Assembly: GCA_014654705.1 (NCBI GenBank)
Contig: JACVZY010000046.1
Location: 1-48,182, forward strand
Length of the DNA stretch: 48,182 nt
Reading direction: 5' to 3'
Source: Ignavibacteria bacterium
GTDB lineage: Bacteria; Bacteroidota; Ignavibacteria; Kapaibacteriales; UBA4661
Shown here: positions 20,058 to 29,313 of the stretch, piece after piece
Position numbering within the stretch: position 1 is the first letter of the stretch
How the letters are laid out: every line of letters begins with the position of its first letter
Made by a program: the position numbers and the translations under genes
Notes under the pieces: model-generated
What the model saw: the letters and a program-made list of their open reading frames with translations, nothing else
What the model was told of the DNA's origin: nothing
The model's database searches: none

Positions 20058-22165
20058 CAAACAACTTCTCCCAGATGAGGTTGTGAAAGAATGGGAATGT
20101 GTAACGCAACTCGTGTTCCTATCGCAGAACCATCGGCATCAGCTAAATCGTCATATTGAACGCTCCGTACCTGCATTTGTAAATCCGAAAGCAATGTCAG
20201 GCGTTGCTCGTTGATACGTGTAGAGCGCGAAAGACCTTGATGATGAGCGCCACGCGAAGCATAGATTTCTTGTGCTTTGGCGCGCCCCACGCCATTGTCC
20301 TCCACGACGCACAGAATATACTCTTTTTCCTGCTGTTTGAGATGAGAGATCACGACTGATAAATGCCCCATACGCTTCAGGGCGGGGTGCGTAAAATTAA
20401 AATCTTGCAGCAACCCCAGCCCGTACTTAATGGCGTTTTCCACATATGGTTGAATAAGCATACTTGGTATGGGCATTGCGAGTTGCTCCGGCGTGAGCGT
20501 GTGCTCCACCACGTAGTCGAATGTGTAATCCATCCGTAATTGCTCAAGTGCAATATACACGTTCAGGAAATCAATTGCTCGCTGAACTGACACCGTACTG
20601 TTATCACTGTGTTCAAGCACCATGCGGAAAAGTTTTGCCAATATCCGAATGTAATGGGAAGCCATTTCGGTTTTCTTTTCGAGTACCAACGACTCCACCG
20701 CCGCCAGAGAATTATAGACAAAATGGGGTTTCATTTGAAGATGAAGTGTTTGCAGTTGCAGCGTGGTGATTTGAAGACGTAAATACTCTTGTTCGTGCTG
20801 AACACGTAAATGCTCCTGCTCGACCTGAAGCTGCCTGCGCAATGCTCGCACCAAATATAGCAATGCCATCACCAAGCACCCAATAAAACCAACGCAGGCT
20901 AAGAGAATGGACGGCGAGGTTAAAATCGTCGGCATGAATCGTAGAATGTTGCTACCATCTTCACTGGCAAATACTGTTGGCTTTTCGATGCGTTCAAGCA
21001 TTTCGACAGACGAAACAGGTTCACCACGCAGGTTGACTCCGCCGATAACAAGAGCACGAGATTCATTCTGATAGCCAAACGTATCAAAGCCCTGAAGTCC
21101 GATAACCGAACAGCCAGAGCGGGCTTCATTTAGCAGAGGGCTTGACGACAGAGAGCATTGCCCGGTCAGCAAATCAACCCACTCGGTTTGTTGCAATACC
21201 GTCCCGTGCGCATCGCGTCCCCCCAGCACCAGTAAGGAATCGTTATTCCACTGCACAACGCCGTGTGCTTGGCGGGCTATTTTCATCGTTGCTGCTTTTC
21301 TGAAACCATTATACGTTTCAATACCAATGCGGTCTGATACCGAATGTGGAGCAATCATCGTATTTACACCACCGGAAAGAACTAAGCGGTCGTCGTACAG
21401 CCGCAAGAGATGAGGCGAAAACACAGAATCAATATAATTGCCGTTCGGCTCCCATTGCCGTTTTTTCTCATTGTATCGGTGAAGAGCATTTTGGGGTGTA
21501 CCATCCGTACTTTTGCCGGCAATCACCACAGCGTTACCATACGAAAAGCCGACGGAAACAGCACACGCACCTGCTGCAATGGGATAAGGAAAGTGCGTCA
21601 CAATGCGACTGCGTCCAGTCTTGACGTTGAAGATTTCTGTTTCCGCTATGGGTACTCCCGCTTGAGTCATACCGCCCACGACGAGAATTTCGTCATTGCT
21701 GATAAAGGTTGCCATCGGACGACGGCGTGCTATGAGGAGAGAACCGAGAACGCGCCATGATTTGTAAAGACGGTCGTAGAACTCACACACCTTCGTTAAA
21801 GCACGATTCGTGCTGACACCGCTCAGGATAACAAGACTGGAATCGCCGTTCTGTACTAATGCTGCTTCAGCGTGGGGAACATTCATCGGCAGTGCCTCGG
21901 CAATATGGCGATTGCGTGTATCTATCTCTTCACAAAAACTGAGTGGAATTTTTTGGTTTGTTGCCCTATCCCACTCATACCCGCCGATAACAAGAATGCG
22001 ATACGGCTGAATAGCAGCAATGCTACTTTCCAGATGTGGCTTGGCGAGAGTACCCAGTATGCGCCACTGAAGCGCTTGCTGCTGTGCCGATAGGTATTCG
22101 CCCCGCATCACGAATAGCAGTAAGGTATGTATTATGACCGTAAGAAAGCATCTCTGTTTTCTCAT
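20057..22165 (-). CDS. Kelch-propeller LytS-type sensor histidine kinase
   Basis: 702 residues: signal peptide (about 1-28), periplasmic Kelch-type propeller (about 30-395, blades ending in ILVVGG, LVLSGG, LLVLGG and ALVIGG), a membrane helix (about 412-440), a coiled linker rich in Q/L/E (about 441-475), then a His_kinase (LytS/YehU family) domain with phosphoacceptor H481 in QMKPHFVYNSL. The ATPase domain has N577 in PYVENAIKYG and a G1 box VEDNGVGR (about 621-628). It autophosphorylates on ATP binding in this family and passes phosphate to a LytTR regulator, here encoded next. Its ectodomain is homologous to the five upstream proteins, sharing for example WRVLGSLLI and a LTSP motif just before the helix, but it is the most divergent of them. 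It overlaps the preceding gene by ATGA. Confidence 0.93.
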   Translation of the reverse strand: MRKQRCFLTVIIHTLLLFVMRGEYLSAQQQALQWRILGTLAKPHLESSIAAIQPYRILVIGGYEWDRATNQKIPLSFCEEIDTRNRHIAEALPMNVPHAEAALVQNGDSSLVILSGVSTNRALTKVCEFYDRLYKSWRVLGSLLIARRRPMATFISNDEILVVGGMTQAGVPIAETEIFNVKTGRSRIVTHFPYPIAAGACAVSVGFSYGNAVVIAGKSTDGTPQNALHRYNEKKRQWEPNGNYIDSVFSPHLLRLYDDRLVLSGGVNTMIAPHSVSDRIGIETYNGFRKAATMKIARQAHGVVQWNNDSLLVLGGRDAHGTVLQQTEWVDLLTGQCSLSSSPLLNEARSGCSVIGLQGFDTFGYQNESRALVIGGVNLRGEPVSSVEMLERIEKPTVFASEDGSNILRFMPTILTSPSILLACVGFIGCLVMALLYLVRALRRQLQVEQEHLRVQHEQEYLRLQITTLQLQTLHLQMKPHFVYNSLAAVESLVLEKKTEMASHYIRILAKLFRMVLEHSDNSTVSVQRAIDFLNVYIALEQLRMDYTFDYVVEHTLTPEQLAMPIPSMLIQPYVENAIKYGLGLLQDFNFTHPALKRMGHLSVVISHLKQQEKEYILCVVEDNGVGRAKAQEIYASRGAHHQGLSRSTRINEQRLTLLSDLQMQVRSVQYDDLADADGSAIGTRVALHIPILSQPHLGEVV

Positions 22166-23577
22166 TGTTTCACCTCTAGCGGCTCATTGTCCCAAACGGG
22201 TAGTGTTGCTTTTTGCTTAATGATAAGCACCTGAACTAAAAGATACAAAAGAGCGAGTATTAACACAAGTATAAATACCGTTAGTGTGATAATGACCGCA
22301 GGCGAAGTGAGTAATTGTTGCCGCCTGCGAGAAGCTATTTCGGTGCTGGGCAGTTCGATAAGTTGGGGATTGGTTGTTTCGAGTATTTCCACACTGGAGA
22401 GAGATTTATTTTCTATATTTACCCCACCAATAGCAATCAAGCAAGATTTTTGATGCCTTCCTTGATTGTCAAAGAGTAAAAATGATGCAGAAGCAAAAGA
22501 TGTTCGTGCCTCATTCATAGGTGGTCCCTCAAAACTTTGCTTCGTACGCAGATCGAACCATTCTGTCTGACTAAGAGCGGGTTGGCTGGGGCCGCCACCG
22601 CCCATAATGAGAATTACTTCTTTATTCCATTGCTCTACGCGGCACATTAGGCGAGGTTGTATCATTGCACCAGCAATGACAAATCCAATTGATTCCTCTA
22701 TTCTGATATATGGGCTGAGTGTGTGAGATATCCTAGACTCTCTCTTTACTCCACCAACAAGGATTAGCCTACCATCAACCAATCTATTGCTAGCCAACGT
22801 GTGTACTGCATCAGGTAAATATCCAACACAAACCCAACGGCAAGTCAATGTGTCAAAGCAATATATGTTTGACGTTCGATAGCTCAACCCTCCTTCGCTC
22901 CGACCGCTAATGAATATTGGAAACCGTGGTGAAAGAATATCTGATCTACAACTAAATCCCTCACTCCCTTTACAAGGAAAATCAGCGACAATACGACTTC
23001 TTCCTGTCCGGATATTGAATATCTCCGCTTCTGCAATGGTTGCAGCATAATTATAGTTTGCTCGTCCACCTACAACCATTATTTCTTCCTGATTGATGAA
23101 TGTTGCTATATGATTATGCCTACCAATAAGCAATGAACCAAGTACGCGCCACTCATTTTTATGGCGGTCAAACATTTCACATATCGGGGTTGTTGTACTG
23201 TCGGTATTCAGACCACTTACAACGACTAGGTTTGAATCCACCGTTTGTAAAACGACAGCATGAGCGTGAGGAGAATTCATAGATGACACGGAATCTATTG
23301 TGTGAGAGATAACATCAATCACCTCGCACGTAGCCGTTACCTGTCCACGCATTCGTTCTTTCTGGACTCCTAGATGCTCTGAAAAACCTCCTATCACTAG
23401 CACCCGTTCCCTGCCAATCGCAGCAACAGCAAATTCTGTCCGCGGCTGTTCCAGATGCCCCAGCACTTTCCACTGAAGCTCTTGGGAAAATAATGAAGTA
23501 GCACACAAACTCAAGAGCAAAAGGCAAGCTACCTTAAGCATTAACTGATGAGAATATTGATGTACAGTCCATTTCAT
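22162..23577 (-). CDS. Kelch-propeller single-pass membrane protein (kinase-less receptor paralogue 5)
   Basis: 471 residues: signal peptide (about 1-31), Kelch propeller with repeated VxGG/VSGL strands (about 33-400), conserved juxtamembrane motif EIASRRRQQLLTSP, helix about 427-447, and a short cytoplasmic tail (IIKQKATLPVWDNEPLEVKQ) that differs from its sisters. It has no catalytic domain. It shares the NTDSTTTPICEMFDRxKNEWRV region and the MVVGGRANYNYA blade with its neighbours. Overlaps of 4 bp with the genes on both sides imply translational coupling to the histidine kinase that follows. A sensory or co-receptor role is inferred from this context; ligand unknown. The differing tail could mean different contact with the kinase. 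Confidence 0.88.
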   Translation of the reverse strand: MKWTVHQYSHQLMLKVACLLLLSLCATSLFSQELQWKVLGHLEQPRTEFAVAAIGRERVLVIGGFSEHLGVQKERMRGQVTATCEVIDVISHTIDSVSSMNSPHAHAVVLQTVDSNLVVVSGLNTDSTTTPICEMFDRHKNEWRVLGSLLIGRHNHIATFINQEEIMVVGGRANYNYAATIAEAEIFNIRTGRSRIVADFPCKGSEGFSCRSDILSPRFPIFISGRSEGGLSYRTSNIYCFDTLTCRWVCVGYLPDAVHTLASNRLVDGRLILVGGVKRESRISHTLSPYIRIEESIGFVIAGAMIQPRLMCRVEQWNKEVILIMGGGGPSQPALSQTEWFDLRTKQSFEGPPMNEARTSFASASFLLFDNQGRHQKSCLIAIGGVNIENKSLSSVEILETTNPQLIELPSTEIASRRRQQLLTSPAVIITLTVFILVLILALLYLLVQVLIIKQKATLPVWDNEPLEVKQ

Positions 23578-24980
23578 ATTTTCTGTCCCTCCGATGCACC
23601 ATCTATCAACGAAAACTTCGTTTGCTTGCGTATGATAAAGACTTGATAGAGGAGGTACAGCAAAGCGGCTATCAACACAAGAATAAATGCCGTCAGTGTG
23701 ATAATGACCGCAGGTGAAGTGAGTAATTGTTGCCGCCTACGGGAAGCTATTTCAGTGCTGGGCAGTTCGATAAGTTGGGGATTGGTTGTTTCGAGTATTT
23801 CGACGCTGGATAGAGATTTATTTTCAATATTTATTCCCCCGACAACGATGACACAAGCCCTTTGTTGTTTTCCTTGACTATCAAAAATAGGGAAGGACGC
23901 AGAAGCAGAATGAAGGCGTGGTTCTTTCATAGGCGGTCCTTCAAAACTCTGCTTAGTGCGGAGGTCAAACCATTCTGTATGGTTAAGAGCAGAACCAGCA
24001 GTACCAACCCCTCCCATATTAATAATTATCTCGCTATTCCATTGTTCAAGTAAGGAAGCCCAACGAGGCTGGATCATTTCACCAACGACCACAAACCCAG
24101 TCTGATTCCCTATTCTTATGTAAGGGCTTATAGTTTTCTGTACCCTAGACTCCCCTTTTAGTCCACCAGCAAAGATGAGCCTAGCATCGAATAATATTTT
24201 GCCCACAGACTCGTGTACTGCATCTGGTAAATATGCTATACAAACCCAGCAACCACGCAATGAGTCGTAACTATAGACATTCGATGTTCGATAGCTGCTT
24301 GCGCCGTTACTCCGACCAATAAAGAATAGTGTGTGTCGGGACTCCGATACAAAGCTAATTCCTCCATCCACTTTGCATGGAAAATCAGAAACCATTCGAC
24401 TCTTCCCAGTGCGGATGTTAAATATTTCCGCTTCGGCGATAGTTCCTGCATAATTGTAGTTTGCCCGCCCTCCGACGACCATAATTTCCTCCTGATTGAT
24501 GAATGATGCCATATGACAATGCCGCCCAATAAGCAAGGAACCAAGTACACGCCATACATTTTTTTTGTGGTCAAACATTTCACATATCGGCGTTGTCGTG
24601 CTGTCGGTATTTAGTCCACTTATCGCAACAATATTAGAATCTACCGTTTGCAATACGATACTCCGAGCATGGGGAACATTCATAGATGGAGCAGAAATAA
24701 TGGAGCGAGACTTAACATCAATGATTTCACATTCGGCTGTAACCGCACCGCGAAGCATTTCTTTTTGTACTCCGCGCTGCTTAACAAAGCCTCCCACCAC
24801 AATCACTTTACCATTACCAATCATTGCAATACCAAATTCTGTTCGTGGCTGTTCCAGATGTCCCAGCACTTTCCACTGAAGTTCTTGGGAAAATAATGGT
24901 GTGGGTGCAAGTACAAAACGTAGTATGGAAAACATACCCAGCGCCAATACAGCGTAATTACTGCATAGATTCCACATCAT
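23574..24980 (-). CDS. Kelch-propeller single-pass membrane protein (paralogue 4)
   Basis: 468 residues with signal peptide, Kelch propeller (about 35-400), EIASRRRQQLLTSP motif, helix about 424-444, and tail FIIRKQTKFSLIDGASEGQKI. The C-terminal 90 or so codons are nearly identical in DNA to those of the next gene upstream (24977-25250), while the propeller centre differs more. That points to recent duplication or gene conversion of the membrane end. Start at the first of two ATGs, overlapping the upstream stop as ATGA; the second ATG would also serve. Function as proposed for the array: ligand-binding partner of the LytS-type kinase. Confidence 0.88.
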   Translation of the reverse strand: MMWNLCSNYAVLALGMFSILRFVLAPTPLFSQELQWKVLGHLEQPRTEFGIAMIGNGKVIVVGGFVKQRGVQKEMLRGAVTAECEIIDVKSRSIISAPSMNVPHARSIVLQTVDSNIVAISGLNTDSTTTPICEMFDHKKNVWRVLGSLLIGRHCHMASFINQEEIMVVGGRANYNYAGTIAEAEIFNIRTGKSRMVSDFPCKVDGGISFVSESRHTLFFIGRSNGASSYRTSNVYSYDSLRGCWVCIAYLPDAVHESVGKILFDARLIFAGGLKGESRVQKTISPYIRIGNQTGFVVVGEMIQPRWASLLEQWNSEIIINMGGVGTAGSALNHTEWFDLRTKQSFEGPPMKEPRLHSASASFPIFDSQGKQQRACVIVVGGINIENKSLSSVEILETTNPQLIELPSTEIASRRRQQLLTSPAVIITLTAFILVLIAALLYLLYQVFIIRKQTKFSLIDGASEGQKI

Positions 24981-26389
24981 AGCTTCTGTCCCTCCGACGC
25001 ACCATCTATCAATGAAAACTTCGTTTGCTTGCGTATGATAAAGACTTGATACAGAAGATATAGCAAAGCGGCTATCAACACAAGAATAAATGCCGTTAGT
25101 GTGATGATGACTACAGGTGAAGTGAGTAATTGTTGCCGCCTACGGGAAGCTATTTCAGTGCTGGGCAGTTCGATAAGTTGGGGATTGGTTGTTTCGAGTA
25201 TTTCGACGCTGGATAGAGATTTATTTTCAATATTTATTCCCCCAACAACGATGATGCAAGACCTTTGCTGTTTTCCTTGACTATCAAAAATAGGGAAGGA
25301 CGCAGAAGCAGGATATGATCGCGGCTCATTCATCAGAGGTCCTTCAAAACTCTGCTTGGTACGGAGATCAAACCATTCTGTGTGGTTAAGAGCAGAACCG
25401 ATAGTACCAACCCCTCCCATGCTGATAATTATTTCTTTATTCCACTGTTCAAGTAAGGAAGCCCAGCGAGGCTGTATCATTTCGCCAGCAATTACAAATC
25501 CAGTTTGATCTTCTATTCTAATGGACGGACTTATAGCATAGTGTATCCTGGGTTCACGTCTAAGTCCTCCTGTAATAACAAGCCTGCCATCGAATAATCG
25601 TTTATGGGCAGACAAATAAGCCCCATCCGGTAAATATGCAACACAAACCCAACGGTGAGATAGAGTGTCATATGAGTACACATTCGGTGTTCGATGGCTT
25701 CCTTCTCCCCCACTCCGCCCATTCACGAATATTGAGCGCTGAGAAAATAAATCCGATTTGCTTCCCATACCTTCACACGCTTTGCATGGAAAATCAGCAA
25801 CCATACGACTCTTTCCAGTGCGGATATTAAATATCTCTGCTTCGGCAATGGTTCCTGCATAATTGTAGTTTGCCCGCCCTCCGACAACCATTATTTCCTC
25901 CTGATTGATAAATGCTGCCATATGATAATGCCGCCCAATAAGCAAGGAACCAAGCACACGCCACTCATTTTTTTTGCGGTCAAACATTTCACATATCGGC
26001 GTTGTCGTACTATCGGTATTGAGTCCACTTATCACAACAACATTGGAATCCGCCGTTTGCAAAACGACACTCTGGGCATGGGGAACATTCATGGGTGGAG
26101 CAGAAGTAATCGAATGTGATTCAACATCGATAATTTCACATTCAGCAGTCATAGCACCACGTAATCGTTCACTCCGAATCCCTTGCACTCCGGCAAAACC
26201 TCCCACCACAAGTACCCGTCCCTCACCAATCACCGCCATACCAAATTGCATCCGTGGATGCTTCAGATGCCCCAGCACTTTCCACTGAAACTCTTGGGGA
26301 AATAGTGGTGCGGCACACACACTAAACATGAGCAGACAAGTTACGTTGAGCATTGACTGAGGAAAAAATTGACATGTAATACATTTCAT
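24977..26389 (-). CDS. Kelch-propeller single-pass membrane protein (paralogue 3)
   Basis: 470 residues: signal peptide (about 1-30), Kelch propeller, juxtamembrane EIASRRRQQLLTSP, helix about 426-446, tail ending GASEGQKL. It is closest to paralogue 4: the MVVGGRANYNYAGTIAEAEI blade and the last quarter are almost the same, whereas the segment around 190-300 (GSKSDLFSQRSIFVNGRSGG and onward) is distinct. Variation is thus concentrated in particular blades, as expected if those face a variable ligand. Coupled by ATGA to both neighbours. Confidence 0.88.
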   Translation of the reverse strand: MKCITCQFFPQSMLNVTCLLMFSVCAAPLFPQEFQWKVLGHLKHPRMQFGMAVIGEGRVLVVGGFAGVQGIRSERLRGAMTAECEIIDVESHSITSAPPMNVPHAQSVVLQTADSNVVVISGLNTDSTTTPICEMFDRKKNEWRVLGSLLIGRHYHMAAFINQEEIMVVGGRANYNYAGTIAEAEIFNIRTGKSRMVADFPCKACEGMGSKSDLFSQRSIFVNGRSGGEGSHRTPNVYSYDTLSHRWVCVAYLPDGAYLSAHKRLFDGRLVITGGLRREPRIHYAISPSIRIEDQTGFVIAGEMIQPRWASLLEQWNKEIIISMGGVGTIGSALNHTEWFDLRTKQSFEGPLMNEPRSYPASASFPIFDSQGKQQRSCIIVVGGINIENKSLSSVEILETTNPQLIELPSTEIASRRRQQLLTSPVVIITLTAFILVLIAALLYLLYQVFIIRKQTKFSLIDGASEGQKL

Positions 26390-27810
26390 ATTTTCGATTC
26401 CTCCAAAGCACCGTTTATCGACGAAAACTTTGTTTGCTTGCGTATGATAAAGACTTGAAAAAGGAGGTACAACAAAGCAGCTATCAACACCAGTATAAAT
26501 ACCGTTAGTGTGATAATGACCGCAGGTGAAGTAAGGAGTTGTTGCCGCCTTCGGGAAGCTATTTCGGCATTGGGGAGGTCAATAAGTTGGGGATTCATTG
26601 TTTCGAGTATTTCGATGCTGGATAGAGACCGATTTTGCGCATCTACTCCTCCAATGGCAAGAATACATCCTTTTTGTTGATTGCCTTGCTTATCAAATGT
26701 GGGCAGAGAAACCGAACAAAAAAACGCACGAGCATCATTCATCGGAGGTCCGACACAACTCAGTCCAGTTCTACTATCGAACCATTCCGTATAGTTTGTG
26801 TTTACCCTTTTTTCATCATGCCCTCCTAAAAACAGCACTATTTCACTATTCCATTGACCAACCAAGTTGACTATAAGAGGTTTTATTTTTGTCCCTACAA
26901 GAGAAAATCCTTTTGTGGTTTCAATACAGATGTTGTGATTAGGGATGGCAATCATCTCCGCTTGCCGCCAACTAACTGTACCACCGGAAAGAAGTAATCT
27001 GCCGTCAAATAGCCTCATGGCGCTCATACGAGCTGGGCTATGAAGAGGCTTCACACATGACCAATGCCGAGAAATGGTATCATATAAATATATGTCTGCT
27101 GTTTGGTAGCTTCCTCCGCCACCACTTCGCCCTCCAAGAAAAAATGGCGACGCGATATTGAGAACCTGCGATTCAACGCCAACAGCAGTTTCACTTTTAC
27201 AGGGGAAATCATCAATTCGATAGCTACTCCCCGTACGAATATTGAATATTTCTGCTTCTGCGATAGACGGAGCATAATTGAATTGGGCTCGACCACCAAC
27301 GACAATAATTTCTTCATCATTGAGGAATGCGGCGGAATGTTGGTGGCGACCGATAAGCAATGAACCCAAAACACGCCACTCGTTTTTCTTGCGGTCATAC
27401 ATCTCACAGACTGGTGTGGCTGTGCTGTCGGTGTTCAGACCACTGATTATCACGACATTCGAGTCTCGCGTTTGAAGCATATATACATCAGCATGAGGAC
27501 TGTGCATCGAAGGAGCAGATGTGATTCGACGATAGTTAATATCAATCATCTCACATGAGTTCGTTACCGAACCTCGTATCCGATGATTTTGGCTACCTCG
27601 TTGTTCGCGGAAACCACCCATCACGAGCACCTTACCATACCCGACGGCTGCTGCACAGAAGTCAGTACGGCTTTCCTGCAAATGCCCAAACACCTTCCAC
27701 TGGGGCTCTTGGGCGTATATTGCCGGAATGACAGCAAAACTACCATGAACCACAAAAAGTATAACCATAACAAACCGGCAGTAATATCGGTGAGGAAAAT
27801 GCTTCATCAT
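26386..27810 (-). CDS. Kelch-propeller single-pass membrane protein (paralogue 2)
   Basis: 474 residues: signal peptide with cleavage near AIYAQ (about 33), Kelch propeller, EIASRRRQQLLTSP motif, helix about 430-450, tail FIIRKQTKFSSINGALEESKI. The propeller is more divergent than in paralogues 3 and 4 (for example IIVVGGRAQFNYAPSIAEAE), but helix and tail remain almost invariant. Start is the first of two ATGs and overlaps the upstream stop by ATGA. Confidence 0.88.
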   Translation of the reverse strand: MMKHFPHRYYCRFVMVILFVVHGSFAVIPAIYAQEPQWKVFGHLQESRTDFCAAAVGYGKVLVMGGFREQRGSQNHRIRGSVTNSCEMIDINYRRITSAPSMHSPHADVYMLQTRDSNVVIISGLNTDSTATPVCEMYDRKKNEWRVLGSLLIGRHQHSAAFLNDEEIIVVGGRAQFNYAPSIAEAEIFNIRTGSSYRIDDFPCKSETAVGVESQVLNIASPFFLGGRSGGGGSYQTADIYLYDTISRHWSCVKPLHSPARMSAMRLFDGRLLLSGGTVSWRQAEMIAIPNHNICIETTKGFSLVGTKIKPLIVNLVGQWNSEIVLFLGGHDEKRVNTNYTEWFDSRTGLSCVGPPMNDARAFFCSVSLPTFDKQGNQQKGCILAIGGVDAQNRSLSSIEILETMNPQLIDLPNAEIASRRRQQLLTSPAVIITLTVFILVLIAALLYLLFQVFIIRKQTKFSSINGALEESKI

Positions 27811-29192
27811 TTTTGCCCCTCTACGGCATTACCCTGATAAGAAAATTTGGATTGCCGTCTGATAGCTAATACCTGATATAAGAGATACACCAACCCAGCA
27901 ATCAAGACGAGGATAAATATTGAGAGCACAATCACAACAATAGGCGAGGTCAGAATTTTCTTCTGCCGTAATGAGGCTATCTCACTATTGGGCAATGCCA
28001 AAAGTTGCGGGCTATTTGTTTCCAAGATCTCAATTTCTGATACAACAAAAACTTCTGAATTGACTCCTCCAATAGCCAAGATTCGAGCTGCACTTTGTTG
28101 GTTCTGCTCATTAAATACTGGCAAAGAAAGGGAAACAAAACTACCACGTCCTTGATTAAGTCTGGGACCCTCAATAGATTCTTTGCTTCGCATATCAAAC
28201 CATTCAGTACGGTTAGAAGCAGTACCATCATCAAAACCACCGATAATCAGGATTACTTCGCTATTCCACTGACTAGCAGCATTATGTGCCAATGGTTTTA
28301 ACATACCACCGACAACAACAAACCCATTTTCTGTTTCAATGCAGATATATGGGCTTATTACTGCATTAGGTATATCTCGCATAAAGCCACCGACAATCAA
28401 ATTTCGACCATCAACTAAACACAGGTTGGTTGCGGCACGGATACTGACAGGATATTTATTGATCAGTGACCATCGAACACTATCTTTTCCGTATGTGTAC
28501 AGAGAGGGTGCGCGATGGGAGTTCCCTCCCTGGCTTCGCCCTCCCATAAATACAGGGTTACCGGGCGATAAGACCTGTGATGTAAAGCTAATACCATTAG
28601 CATTTTTATACGGAAAATCTTCTACGATACGGCTTTTACCAGTGTAAATATTAAATACCTCTGCCTCAGCAACAGCCGCGGCGTAGTTGAAATTTGCGTG
28701 CCCACCCACCACAAGCACTTCATCCTTGCTAATAAATACTGCTGAATGAGAATATCGACCAAGAAGTAGCGAGCCAAGAATTCGCCATCTATGTGTTTTT
28801 CGTTCATATATTTCGCAGATGGGTGTTGTAATGCTATCATTTGTTAAACCGCTGATCACGACCACATTGGAGTCTGGAGTCTGGAGAGTAACTGCCTCAG
28901 CATGAGGAATATTCATGGGATTACTATACTGTATTTTATGAGTTGAGACATCTATAATTTCAGTGGAAGCGCTTACATTTCCTCGCATTCTTTCTCGTTG
29001 AATCCCTCTAAGGTTAGTCCAACCACCCGCTACGAGTACTTTCCCTTCTCCAATTATAGCACTACTGAAACCTGTACGCCCCTCCTGCAAGTGCCCAAAC
29101 ACCTTCCACTGTGGCTCTTGTCCAGACACCAACGACAGGCTTTCACACATCATAGCCACGAAGACGCATATCCAAAAGCATCGCTCTATCAT
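27807..29192 (-). CDS. Kelch-propeller single-pass membrane protein (paralogue 1, operon leader)
   Basis: 461 residues: signal peptide (about 1-24), Kelch propeller, a variant juxtamembrane motif EIASLRQKKILTSP, helix about 417-438, tail AIRRQSKFSYQGNAVEGQK. It is the most divergent of the five kinase-less paralogues and the first gene of the seven-gene operon. No clear Shine-Dalgarno is visible before ATG 29192, which is common in Bacteroidota. Its ATGA overlap with the next gene begins the chain of coupled genes that ends in the kinase and regulator. Confidence 0.87.
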   Translation of the reverse strand: MIERCFWICVFVAMMCESLSLVSGQEPQWKVFGHLQEGRTGFSSAIIGEGKVLVAGGWTNLRGIQRERMRGNVSASTEIIDVSTHKIQYSNPMNIPHAEAVTLQTPDSNVVVISGLTNDSITTPICEIYERKTHRWRILGSLLLGRYSHSAVFISKDEVLVVGGHANFNYAAAVAEAEVFNIYTGKSRIVEDFPYKNANGISFTSQVLSPGNPVFMGGRSQGGNSHRAPSLYTYGKDSVRWSLINKYPVSIRAATNLCLVDGRNLIVGGFMRDIPNAVISPYICIETENGFVVVGGMLKPLAHNAASQWNSEVILIIGGFDDGTASNRTEWFDMRSKESIEGPRLNQGRGSFVSLSLPVFNEQNQQSAARILAIGGVNSEVFVVSEIEILETNSPQLLALPNSEIASLRQKKILTSPIVVIVLSIFILVLIAGLVYLLYQVLAIRRQSKFSYQGNAVEGQK

Positions 29193-29305
29193 AACATTGT
29201 ACTTGCTTGTGCTTTGTTTGCTTCGTTCTTGAATTTAAGAGTTGTTATAGCTTGAAAACCATTTCTTACGCTGCTTGTAAGGGAATTGAAGGTACGATAA
29301 GTACT

Positions 29306-29313
29306 CAAAACTA
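29306..29313 (-). promoter_or_regulatory. possible -7 element of the Kelch operon
   Basis: TAGTTTTG on the minus strand matches TAnnTTTG and overlaps the stop codon of the upstream gene. It would give a leader of about 105 nt before the Kelch operon. A TTG at 29338-29336 is a poorly spaced -33 candidate. The 21-bp repeats of the giant genes are absent here, so I see no sign of autoregulation through them. Confidence 0.3.

Noticed and set aside
22162-29192. Possibility that the kinase-less Kelch genes are kinases truncated by frameshift
   Set aside because: Each ends with its own tail and stop codon overlapping the next start; no kinase-like sequence remains between them.
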